From Lachnospiraceae bacterium UBA4348 (GTDB taxonomy: Bacteria; Bacillota; Clostridia; Lachnospirales; Lachnospiraceae): DNA of 6,132 bases. The translations under genes were made by a program, and so were the position numbers. A model generated the notes under the pieces. It was not told the DNA's origin and made no database searches. It saw only the letters and a program-made list of their open reading frames with translations. This document shows, piece after piece, positions 1 to 5,748 of this stretch (the stretch's first letter is position 1; the number at the start of each line of letters is the position of its first letter). The stretch spans positions 1 through 6,132 of the forward strand of contig DGTA01000026.1 in assembly GCA_002394165.1 (NCBI GenBank), written 5' to 3'.

Positions 1-229
1 AAGCGAATACCCCGCGGTGGTGATCCCGATCATGAACGGCCCCAGGATGCTGATGAACCGCAACTTGATCTACACGGCCATCACCCGGGCTAAGAGCTGT
101 GTCGCCATAGTCGGGGATCCCCAGACACTGACACACATGGTCGAAAATGATCATGAGCAGAAACGGTATACAAGCCTGTCGATGCGCATCGAAGAACTCA
201 CCGACGGCGCGGGAGACAGGATGCCGTAA
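1..229 (+). CDS. recD2: RecD2-type ATP-dependent DNA helicase, C-terminal end (5' truncated by window)
   Basis: Only the last 75 codons are present; the reading frame is already open at base 2 and ends with TAA at 227-229. The fragment starts with SEYPAVVIPI, which matches the end of SF1 helicase motif V (usually preceded by a QG pair). It continues with NLIYTAITRAK, the motif VI arginine-finger region, and then VAIVGDP. This arrangement is characteristic of the C-terminal 2A domain of RecD/RecD2 helicases, which use ATP to unwind DNA 5' to 3'. A stand-alone RecD2 rather than the RecD subunit of RecBCD is inferred from the Firmicute-like context and the comF neighbour, because the N-terminal part that would separate them is outside the window. 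The C-terminal tail after motif VI (about 35 residues) is short and polar. comF follows after 30 bp on the same strand, so the two are probably co-transcribed. Confidence 0.85.
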   Translation, partial: SEYPAVVIPIMNGPRMLMNRNLIYTAITRAKSCVAIVGDPQTLTHMVENDHEQKRYTSLSMRIEELTDGAGDRMP

Positions 230-259
230 AGCTTTTTACGGGAGAGAGCTCATATATGT

Positions 260-1009
260 ATGAGAGAAAAGATACAGCGGCTGATCACGGCGGGGACGGA
301 CGGCCTTGACAAGGCAGCGGATATCCTTTTTCCGCCCAGATGCCCGCTCTGTGAGCGCTTTCTGATCGGCCGTGAAAAGTATGTGTGCGCGGACTGCGCA
401 GTAAAGCTGCCCCTGATCAGGCAGCCGTTTTGCCTGCGCTGCGGCAGGCCCCTTGAAGATGCCGGGGCGGAATACTGTTTTCACTGTGAACGCACTGGCT
501 GGTATTTTGATGAAGGCCGGTGCACCTTTATCTACACGGGAGCCCTGAAAGAGGCACTGCTGAGGATGAAGTTTAAGAACCACAGGGACTATATCCCGTT
601 TTTTGCCGCCTCAATGGCAGGCAGCGGCCGGGATTTTTTAAAGACGCGGTGTCCGGATATGATCATTCCCGTGCCGCTTCATGAGCGGAAGGCAAAAGAG
701 CGCGGCTTTGACCAGTGCGCTCTGATCGGAGAACAGATTTCGAGGATCACCGGTATTGTGCAAAGGCGCGATATCCTGATCCGAGGCCGCTACACGAGCG
801 CGCAGAAAGGACTCCTTCCCGCCCAGCGCATGAAAAACCTGGCCGGTGCTTTTTCTCTGCGGGATGGCACGCTGCCGGGCGGGGCCGGGGTGCTTCTTGT
901 CGATGACCTGTTTACGACCGGAACGACGATCAACGAGTGCGCCCGCGTATTGAAAGAAGGCGGCGCCGGAAAAGTCTGGTTCCTGGCACTGGCGGCGCCG
1001 GAGATCTGA
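260..1009 (+). CDS. comF: ComF family protein (double zinc ribbon, phosphoribosyltransferase fold)
   Basis: This 249-residue protein is full length for the ComF/GntX family. The N-terminus carries four CxxC pairs at residues 28/31, 43/46, 58/61 and 73/76, spaced exactly 15 residues apart, which fits two zinc ribbons. The C-terminal half is a type I phosphoribosyltransferase domain: the PRPP-binding signature VDDLFTTGTT lies at residues 214-223, and IIPVPLHERKAKERGFDQ is the usual ComF strand-loop upstream. In competent Firmicutes ComF is a cytosolic protein needed for uptake or processing of transforming single-stranded DNA; the enzymatic reaction, if any, is not established. The start at 260 is the only in-frame ATG after the recD2 stop. 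A purine-rich GGGAGAGAG at 240-248 lies 11 nt before it, a slightly long spacing. An overlapping ATG at 256 is in another frame. The gene is probably in an operon with the upstream helicase. No convincing terminator was found after it. Confidence 0.93.
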   Translation: MREKIQRLITAGTDGLDKAADILFPPRCPLCERFLIGREKYVCADCAVKLPLIRQPFCLRCGRPLEDAGAEYCFHCERTGWYFDEGRCTFIYTGALKEALLRMKFKNHRDYIPFFAASMAGSGRDFLKTRCPDMIIPVPLHERKAKERGFDQCALIGEQISRITGIVQRRDILIRGRYTSAQKGLLPAQRMKNLAGAFSLRDGTLPGGAGVLLVDDLFTTGTTINECARVLKEGGAGKVWFLALAAPEI

Positions 1010-1062
1010 GGGCTGCCGGATGTATATTTTTTCCGAAACAGAGTGTCCGCCGCTAAGTTTTA

Positions 1063-1091
1063 TTGACGAAATGGTTTAATCAGTTTATATT
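1063..1091 (+). promoter_or_regulatory. Predicted sigma-A promoter of the putP-like gene
   Basis: TTGACG (1063-1068) and TATATT (1086-1091) are separated by exactly 17 bp, each one mismatch from the sigma-A/sigma-70 consensus. They sit in an AT-rich spacer following GC-rich comF. The predicted start of transcription is near 1098, giving a leader of about 95 nt. A short inverted repeat, TATGC (1093-1097) and GCATA (1106-1110), overlaps the predicted start and could be an operator half-site pair, but its arms are only 5 bp. The promoter implies that the transporter is transcribed independently of recD2-comF, although read-through from comF is not excluded. Confidence 0.75.
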
Positions 1092-1147
1092 ATATGCTGG
1101 TATCTGCATAAAAATAAAAAATGATGCGGAGACATTTTGATCAATTG

Positions 1148-1172
1148 GTGGCCTGCGTTTCTACGCAGCCAC
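1148..1172 (+). promoter_or_regulatory. Leader hairpin immediately upstream of the putP ribosome binding site
   Basis: GTGG (1148-1151) pairs with CCAC (1169-1172), and CTGCGT (1153-1158) pairs with ACGCAG (1163-1168). This leaves one bulged C (1152) and a TTCT tetraloop (1159-1162): 10 base pairs in 25 nt. It ends 5 nt before the AAAGGA ribosome binding site (1178-1183) and is not followed by a T-run, so it is not an intrinsic terminator. It may protect the 5' end of the mRNA or affect ribosome access. It does not match a riboswitch class that I recognise. Confidence 0.55.
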
Positions 1173-1193
1173 AAAAGAAAGGAATGATAATTT

Positions 1194-2720
1194 ATGTCAA
1201 CAGCGAAAATCGGCATTCTGATTGTCATGATCGTCTATCTGGCCGTCATGCTGATCGTGGGTTTCTATGCATCGGGGAAAAACAAGACCGTCAAGGATTT
1301 CTACCTGGGCGGCAGGAAGCTCGGCCCCATCGTGACCGCGATGAGCGCGGAAGCCTCGGATATGAGCAGCTACCTGCTGATGGGCCTTCCGGGACTGGCT
1401 TACCTGACCGGTATGGCGGATACAGGCTGGACCATCATCGGACTGGCAGCCGGAACTTACCTGAACTGGCTGATCGTGGCCAAGCGGCTGCGCCGGTATT
1501 CGGACGAGATCAATGCGATCACGATCCCGTCATTTTTCTCCAAGCGTTATGATGATCAGAAAAAACTGCTGACGATCACTGCGGCGCTGATCATCATCAT
1601 CTTCTTTGTTCCGTATACCGCGTCCGGCTTCTCGGCCTGCGGAAAGCTCTTCAACAGCCTTTTCGGCGTTGACTACCACACCGCCATGATCCTGAGCGCG
1701 GTGGTCATCATCGCTTACACTATGTCCGGCGGCTTCCTGGCAGCCTCCATGACGGACCTGATCCAGAGTATCGTAATGACGATCGCACTGCTGATCGTGC
1801 TGATCTTCGGGGTGAAGACAGCCGGCGGCATGAACGCCGTGATCGAAAACGCGAAATCGCTTCCCGGTTATTTCAGCATGACCCAGAGCTATGATCCGGC
1901 AACGAAGAGCGCGCTCGCTTACGGCCCGATCACGATCCTGTCCACTACGGCGTGGGGCCTTGGCTATTTCGGTATGCCGCATATCCTGCTGCGTTTTATG
2001 GCGATCGATGATGAGAACAAGATCAAGACATCCAGAAGGATCGCTTCTGCCTGGGTACTGATCGCTATGGCGATCGCGATCCTGATCGGCATCATGGGAC
2101 TGGCTGTCTCCATGAAGGGGGTCATCCCTCTCCTTGAAGGAAATGCTTCCGAGACGGTCATCGTGGAACTTTCGAACCTGATGAGCGAAAACGGCGTCTT
2201 CTTCGCCCTTGCAGCCGGCCTGGTCCTTTCCGGCATCCTGGCCTGCACGATGTCCACAGCTGATTCCCAGCTTCTGGCGGCTTCCTCGTCTGTGACGAGC
2301 GATCTTCTGACAGATGTGTTCGGACTTCATATCAAGGAGAAAGGACTGCTGTTCATCTCAAGGCTTTGCCTGGCCATTATCGCCATTCTCGGCGTGGTGC
2401 TCGCATGGAACAGCAACAGCTCCGTTTTCATGATCGTATCCTTTGCCTGGGCGGGATTTGGCGCCTGCTTCGGACCGGTCATGCTGCTGGCCCTGTTCTG
2501 GAAGCGTTCCAACAAATGGGGCGCTCTGACGGGCATGATCGCCGGCGGCATCATGATCTTTGTCTGGAAATTCGCCATCCGTCCCAGAGGCGGCATCCTG
2601 GGCGTTTACGAGCTGCTTCCGGCTTTCATCGTGGCGATCGTTGTGAACGTGATCGTCAGCCTGATCACGCCGGCGCCGTCGAAGAAAGTGACGGATACCT
2701 TCGACAGAGTGACGCTGTAA
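1194..2720 (+). CDS. putP: Sodium/proline symporter, PutP type (SSS family)
   Basis: This 508-residue polytopic membrane protein matches E. coli PutP in length and along its whole sequence. PutP imports proline with Na+ across the cytoplasmic membrane for use as nutrient or osmolyte. Hydrophobic segments recur from residue 6 (about 6-26) to about 472-492, consistent with the 13-helix SSS fold. Conserved landmarks include LGGRKLGP (38-45), ASDMSSYLLMGLPG (54-67) with D56 and S58 at the positions of E. coli D55 and S57, Y141, AWGLGYFGMPH (253-263), and MSTADSQ (353-359) with S354 and T355 of the Na2 sodium site. Met261 replaces the Gln of the E. coli GYFGQPH motif. The ATG at 1194 is preceded by AAAGGA (1178-1183, 10 nt spacing). 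The gene is monocistronic, with its own promoter upstream and a large hairpin 24 nt downstream. No proline catabolic gene is in the window. Proline specificity is inferred from similarity; related SSS carriers use other substrates. Confidence 0.92.
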   Translation: MSTAKIGILIVMIVYLAVMLIVGFYASGKNKTVKDFYLGGRKLGPIVTAMSAEASDMSSYLLMGLPGLAYLTGMADTGWTIIGLAAGTYLNWLIVAKRLRRYSDEINAITIPSFFSKRYDDQKKLLTITAALIIIIFFVPYTASGFSACGKLFNSLFGVDYHTAMILSAVVIIAYTMSGGFLAASMTDLIQSIVMTIALLIVLIFGVKTAGGMNAVIENAKSLPGYFSMTQSYDPATKSALAYGPITILSTTAWGLGYFGMPHILLRFMAIDDENKIKTSRRIASAWVLIAMAIAILIGIMGLAVSMKGVIPLLEGNASETVIVELSNLMSENGVFFALAAGLVLSGILACTMSTADSQLLAASSSVTSDLLTDVFGLHIKEKGLLFISRLCLAIIAILGVVLAWNSNSSVFMIVSFAWAGFGACFGPVMLLALFWKRSNKWGALTGMIAGGIMIFVWKFAIRPRGGILGVYELLPAFIVAIVVNVIVSLITPAPSKKVTDTFDRVTL

Positions 2721-2740
2721 CGGGGACTGTCTGGTCATAA

Positions 2741-2880
2741 AAATAAAAATGTGCATCCATATCCCTCGGGGACCGCTCGCGCTCGAACCTCGCGCAGCGG
2801 TACTAAGGCTCGGATATATCCTCGCCAAGTACCGGCGCTGCGGTATGTCCCCTCTGGGATATGGATGCACATTTTTTTCT
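2741..2880. terminator. Bidirectional intrinsic terminator with perfect 21-bp outer stem
   Basis: The junction of the convergent genes holds a very long hairpin. Bases 2745-2765 are perfectly complementary to 2856-2876, with core arms GTGCATCCATATCCC and GGGATATGGATGCAC. The right side ends in seven T (2872-2878), giving a U-tract for putP transcripts; the left side is A-rich (2739-2749), giving a U-rich tract for minus-strand transcripts. It starts 24 bp after the putP stop and lies about 60 bp beyond the stop of the E2-like gene, as expected for a shared terminator. The 90-nt space between the arms is itself structured (separate entry), which an ordinary terminator does not need. Confidence 0.8.
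2768..2852. repeat. Nested inverted-repeat interior of the junction palindrome
   Basis: Inside the outer stem, after a small TC/TCT internal loop, GGGGAC (2768-2773) pairs with GTCCCC (2847-2852). Further in, CGCAGC (2793-2798) pairs with GCTGCG (2837-2842), and GGTACT (2799-2804) with AGTACC (2828-2833). GGC (2807-2809) pairs with GCC (2824-2826), and the apex is the perfect 10-bp palindrome GGATATATCC (2812-2821). A competing hairpin also exists: CCGCT (2773-2777) plus GCGC (2779-2782) pairs with GCGC (2792-2795) plus AGCGG (2796-2800). The whole unit of about 132 nt resembles a mobile or dispersed palindromic intergenic element more than a simple terminator. Copy number cannot be judged here, because only one copy is in the window. 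No open reading frame or transposase is associated with it. Confidence 0.7.
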
Positions 2881-2937
2881 GATCCGTCAGTTTCCTGTAT
2901 TCTGGAAGCCTGCGGAATGTAAGGAAATAATTGGCTT

Positions 2938-3843
2938 TTATTTGTAGTCGAAGCCGGATGGTTCGTTCAGGGGTTTGAGGAGAAGTTCTGGATTCTCAAG
3001 GGCGTGGCGGATCAGTTTGAGTGAGCGCGCGAAGTAGAATCCGTCTGCGATGCGCTCGTCGAGGGTGGCGCTGATATCGACGAGGGTGCGCTCGCTCATG
3101 GTCCCGTCGGGCATTCTCACGTATTCGCTGCGCATAGTCCCGATGGTGACCATGATGCTGTTGGTGCCGTAGTTGTTCAGGTGATGGTAGACCGCGGGGC
3201 ATTTGATGCTTCCGAGGTTGCTCAGGAGGATGCTGGAGTAGTTCGGGTCGCCGTCTGTGAGCACTTTCGGGTTGATCCCCCAGAAATCCAGCCAGCGGAT
3301 GATCCGCATGACGGGGATAAGTACGAAGCGCGGCAGGGAGGCAAACTTGTCGATGACTTCGTCGATCCCGCCGGTGGAATGTTCGCTTTTTCTGGTCTCC
3401 TCTACATTTCCGCAGATATGGCTGCTGATCTCCCGGATGGTGTCTGTATCCTTGGGAACCAAATACATCAGGGACTCTTCGCCGGTGTCGGAGAACCTGC
3501 GTTTGACGACAAAGCTCAGGGAGATCTCATTGCGCTCGTACATGCGGAAGCCCTGAATGAAGCAGTTCATTTTCGGGCGTTCCCGCAGCATCCTGGCCAG
3601 GATGGTGATGATCCCGTGAAAAAGGGTCGTCCTGTATTCGGGATGGATGCGGTTCTCCTCCTCGATAAAGGCAAGCAGGTTCGTGCAGTCAAAGGTATCC
3701 TTCATGTAGACTTCACATTCGGTGCGCTTCGGAAGGATATACATCATGACGGTCTGGAGACCGGGAGCTTTGATGTAACGCCCGTCGCGCCGATCACCGC
3801 GGCGCTTTTTTACCGGTTTTGTGTTCGCTTGTTCTTCACTCAT
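2938..3843 (-). CDS. Stand-alone E2/CAT-fold acyltransferase-like protein with Glu in place of catalytic His
   Basis: This 301-residue protein resembles the catalytic domain of 2-oxoacid dehydrogenase E2 subunits and chloramphenicol acetyltransferase. The best landmarks are SNLGS (208-212), a following IMVTIG strand (230-235), and LDERIADGFYFARSL (261-275), which aligns with the E2 signature DHRxxDG and the CAT signature HHxxxDG. D267 and G268 are kept, but the catalytic His position is E263 (codon GAG). There is no lipoyl or peripheral-subunit-binding domain. The N-terminal 25 residues are instead a basic, probably disordered tail rich in Lys and Arg, followed directly by the fold at about residue 30. 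No E1 or E3 genes are nearby, so a role in an oxoacid dehydrogenase complex is unlikely. The start overlaps the stop of the upstream acyl-CoA ligase gene (ATGA), with AGGAG 7 nt before it, so the two proteins are translationally coupled. From memory, clostridial relatives also carry DER here; I could not verify that. Acyl binding, acyl transfer by another mechanism, or scaffolding are all possible. Confidence 0.8.
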   Translation of the reverse strand: MSEEQANTKPVKKRRGDRRDGRYIKAPGLQTVMMYILPKRTECEVYMKDTFDCTNLLAFIEEENRIHPEYRTTLFHGIITILARMLRERPKMNCFIQGFRMYERNEISLSFVVKRRFSDTGEESLMYLVPKDTDTIREISSHICGNVEETRKSEHSTGGIDEVIDKFASLPRFVLIPVMRIIRWLDFWGINPKVLTDGDPNYSSILLSNLGSIKCPAVYHHLNNYGTNSIMVTIGTMRSEYVRMPDGTMSERTLVDISATLDERIADGFYFARSLKLIRHALENPELLLKPLNEPSGFDYK

Positions 3844-5582
3844 TTGGTTTCTCCTGTCTGTGAATCGGCCGCCTCGGCCTGTGCCTCCTCTTCGAGGATA
3901 CGGTAGGCTACCTTGCCGACCAGAGTCTTGGGCAGTTCCTTCCTGAAGATGATCTCCCGCGGCAGGGCATAGCCAGCGATATGTTTCTTAAGCTTTTCCA
4001 TGATCCTGTCTTTGCATTTGTCATCCCCTGTGAAGCCGTCGCGCAGCACGATATAGGCGCGGACCCTGGAGATCCTTTTCCTGTCCGGGACCCCGATCAC
4101 GCAGCTGTAAGCAACCTCGTCGCAGCTGTCGATGATGTTCTCCACCTGGCCGGGATAGACGTTATATCCGTTGGTGACGATCATGCGCTTGATCCGCTGC
4201 CTGAAGTAGACGTATCCGTCCTCATCCATGCTGCCCAGGTCTCCGGTATAGAGCCATATGTTGCCGTCGGGAAGACGACGCAGCGCCTGGGCCGTCTCCT
4301 CCTCGTTCTTCAGGTACCCGAGCATGAGGGTGGGAGTGCGGAGGATGATCTCGCCTTCGGTGCCTGGCGGGAGGACATCCTCCGTACCCGGTGCGACGAT
4401 CGCGTAGACCGTATCCGGGAAGGGGATCCCGATGCTTCCGTCGCGGCTCTCGTCCCTGGGCGTCAGACAGCTGGCGGTCACGCACTCTGTCAGTCCGTAT
4501 CCCTGGCGTACCTGGATGGAAGCGCCGTGCTCAGCCAGGAAAGTGTCGATCTTATGCTTTAATTCCACGGTCAGGGAATCTCCGCCGCAGAACATGCCCT
4601 TCAGGAAGGAAAGGTCGGCTTTGTCCAGCTGCGGCATGTGCAGGAGCGCCTCGAAAATGGTCGGGACACCGGCGATGAAGTTGGGCTTTTCTTTGATCAG
4701 CTTGTCCGCATAGGTCTTGATGGTGAACGTGGGCATCAGGATGCATTCGGCACCGTGGAGCAGGACCGTATGGATGTTGATGCCCAGGCCGAATCCGTGG
4801 AAGAGGGGCATGCAGCTGAGCATGGTGTAGCCGTTCTTAAATTCTATGCCGATGGCTTCCCTGGCCTGCATTGCCAGTGCATTCATATTCAGGTCGGTAA
4901 GACAGACACCCTTGGGAACGCCGCTGGTCCCCCCGCTGTAGAGGATGACGCTTGTTCTTTTCTCGTCAAATTTAACCCGGGGAAGCTCCGTTTTTTTGTT
5001 TCCGGACCGGAGGAATTCATTCCAGGTAAGGTCCGGTCCGTCGCCCGGTTTCTTTCTTTTCACGCGTCCCGGAAGGGAAAGATAGTTCTTTCCCTGGGTG
5101 AGTGAGTAGCCCAGGGCCAGGTGCGGAGGCAGCTCGTCCTGCATCCGGGTGACCAGGATCCTGACGGGATGATCAGCCGCATCCGAGGCAGCTGCCACCT
5201 TTTCGTAGAACATATCAGCCGTCAGGATGACCCGGCTTTCAGCCAGATTAAGATAGAAGGCAACTTCATTCTCGGCGGAGAGAGGATGGACCATATTGGC
5301 GACGGCGCCGATCCGGTTGATGGCATAGAAAAAGTCGATCGCCTGCGGAATGTTGGGCAGGCATATGGTCACCGCTTCGCCCGGCCGGACGCCAAGGGCA
5401 GTCAGGGCCCTCGCACATCGGTCGATCTTCTTTATAAATGTCCGGTATGTAGTTCTCTTCCTGAAAAAGGAATAAGCGGGCCAGTCAAGATAAGCCTCAG
5501 CATTCTGCCTGATCAGCTGGTACATGGTGAGCTTTGGATAATCCAGATGCTCCTTTTGCCTGAAAGGTGTTTTCGTATCCAT
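3840..5582 (-). CDS. AMP-forming acyl-CoA ligase (class I adenylate-forming enzyme)
   Basis: This enzyme family activates a carboxylic acid with ATP to an acyl-AMP and then forms the CoA thioester in the cytosol or at the inner membrane face. From the chosen start the protein has 580 residues. Core motifs appear in order: the phosphate-binding loop YSGGTSGVPKG (215-225), MPLFHGFGLG (258-267), YGLTE (362-366), YTGD (445-448), the hinge region around R463 and K465, NGYNVYPGQVE (471-481), and the C-terminal PKTLVGK with catalytic K557. All expected catalytic residues are present, so it should be active. The length and motifs suggest a medium/long-chain or aryl acid ligase, but the substrate cannot be assigned. 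An in-frame ATG at 5618 would add 12 residues but has no ribosome binding site; the ATG at 5582 has GATGGAG 5 nt upstream and is preferred. The gene is first in a two-gene operon, and its TGA overlaps the start of the E2-like gene by 4 nt. Confidence 0.9.
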   Translation of the reverse strand: MDTKTPFRQKEHLDYPKLTMYQLIRQNAEAYLDWPAYSFFRKRTTYRTFIKKIDRCARALTALGVRPGEAVTICLPNIPQAIDFFYAINRIGAVANMVHPLSAENEVAFYLNLAESRVILTADMFYEKVAAASDAADHPVRILVTRMQDELPPHLALGYSLTQGKNYLSLPGRVKRKKPGDGPDLTWNEFLRSGNKKTELPRVKFDEKRTSVILYSGGTSGVPKGVCLTDLNMNALAMQAREAIGIEFKNGYTMLSCMPLFHGFGLGINIHTVLLHGAECILMPTFTIKTYADKLIKEKPNFIAGVPTIFEALLHMPQLDKADLSFLKGMFCGGDSLTVELKHKIDTFLAEHGASIQVRQGYGLTECVTASCLTPRDESRDGSIGIPFPDTVYAIVAPGTEDVLPPGTEGEIILRTPTLMLGYLKNEEETAQALRRLPDGNIWLYTGDLGSMDEDGYVYFRQRIKRMIVTNGYNVYPGQVENIIDSCDEVAYSCVIGVPDRKRISRVRAYIVLRDGFTGDDKCKDRIMEKLKKHIAGYALPREIIFRKELPKTLVGKVAYRILEEEAQAEAADSQTGETK

Positions 5583-5587
5583 GATAA

Positions 5588-5594
5588 CTCCATC
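5588..5594 (-). promoter_or_regulatory. Ribosome binding site deciding the start of the acyl-CoA ligase
   Basis: On the minus strand GATGGAG lies 5 nt before the ATG whose first base is 5582. The alternative in-frame ATG at 5618 is preceded by ACGGCCATTT, without any Shine-Dalgarno match, and lies inside a palindrome next to the predicted transcription start. The downstream ATG is therefore the likely start. Confidence 0.7.
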
Positions 5595-5612
5595 TATTAA
5601 TTGAGAATTAGT

Positions 5613-5626
5613 GGCCATAAATGGCC
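5613..5626. promoter_or_regulatory. 6-2-6 palindrome, candidate operator of the ligase operon
   Basis: GGCCATAAATGGCC consists of perfect 6-bp inverted arms, GGCCAT (5613-5618) and ATGGCC (5621-5626), separated by AA. It begins at about the predicted minus-strand transcription start, 7 nt downstream of the -10 box, a typical place for a repressor operator. A 2-nt loop is too tight for a good RNA hairpin, which favours a DNA-level site. No regulator gene is in the window, and the site is short enough that chance remains possible. Confidence 0.45.
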
Positions 5627-5632
5627 GTGTTT

Positions 5633-5661
5633 ATTATACACAAAACAGTATAATATTTCAT
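5633..5661 (-). promoter_or_regulatory. Predicted sigma-A promoter of the acyl-CoA ligase/E2-like operon
   Basis: Read on the minus strand, ATGAAA (5661-5656) and a perfect TATAAT (5638-5633) are separated by 17 bp. The -35 matches consensus at four of six positions. Transcription would start near 5626, leaving a leader of about 44 nt before the chosen ATG at 5582. This start lies directly at the 5613-5626 palindrome. Confidence 0.65.
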
Positions 5662-5676
5662 CTATTACTTTCGATA

Positions 5677-5706
5677 TTTACGAAACAGACGGTCAGGGTA
5701 TATGAT
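5677..5706 (+). promoter_or_regulatory. Candidate promoter of the Nudix gene
   Basis: TTTACG (5677-5682) and TATGAT (5701-5706) are separated by 18 bp and would start transcription about 35 nt before the gene's ATG. An alternative perfect TATAAT lies at 5649-5654 on the plus strand, but no acceptable -35 is found 16-18 bp upstream of it. The region is divergent with the ligase promoter, whose -35 lies some 15 bp away, so regulators could affect both. Confidence 0.4.
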
Positions 5707-5748
5707 GGTAGGAAAGAGAACTGCAGGGTACAGAAGAGGAGAGGAACA

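Noticed and set aside
990..1032. Possible terminator at the end of comF (GC-rich repeats followed by a run of six T at 1027-1032)
   Set aside because: The best pairing is six base pairs including a G-U, with a long loop and a gap before the T-run; too weak to call.
1121..1552. 143-codon open frame starting in the putP leader, possible leader peptide
   Set aside because: No ribosome binding site precedes its ATG, and most of the frame runs out of phase through putP.
1530..2330. 266-codon open frame on the minus strand inside the symporter gene
   Set aside because: It lies entirely antisense to a clearly conserved PutP. Its protein is rich in His, Asp, Gln and Arg in a low-complexity manner and matches no family I recognise, so it is a codon-usage shadow.
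3178..3186. HH pair (H220-H221) in the E2-like protein as a replacement HHxxxDG active site
   Set aside because: It is followed by LNNYG rather than xxxDG and lies just after the SNLGS motif, upstream of the position where the catalytic motif aligns (261-268).
3181..3906. 241-codon plus-strand open frame opposite the E2-like gene
   Set aside because: It is antisense to a protein with a recognisable fold and spans the junction with the ligase gene. It has no ribosome binding site or recognisable motif.
4638..5600. Two plus-strand open frames (155 and 159 codons) opposite the ligase gene
   Set aside because: The ligase motifs on the minus strand cover this DNA continuously; the plus-strand frames look like shadows of its codon pattern.
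5627..5641. GTGT-N7-ACAC inverted repeat over the ligase -10 box
   Set aside because: The arms are only 4 bp in very AT-rich promoter DNA; chance is a sufficient explanation.
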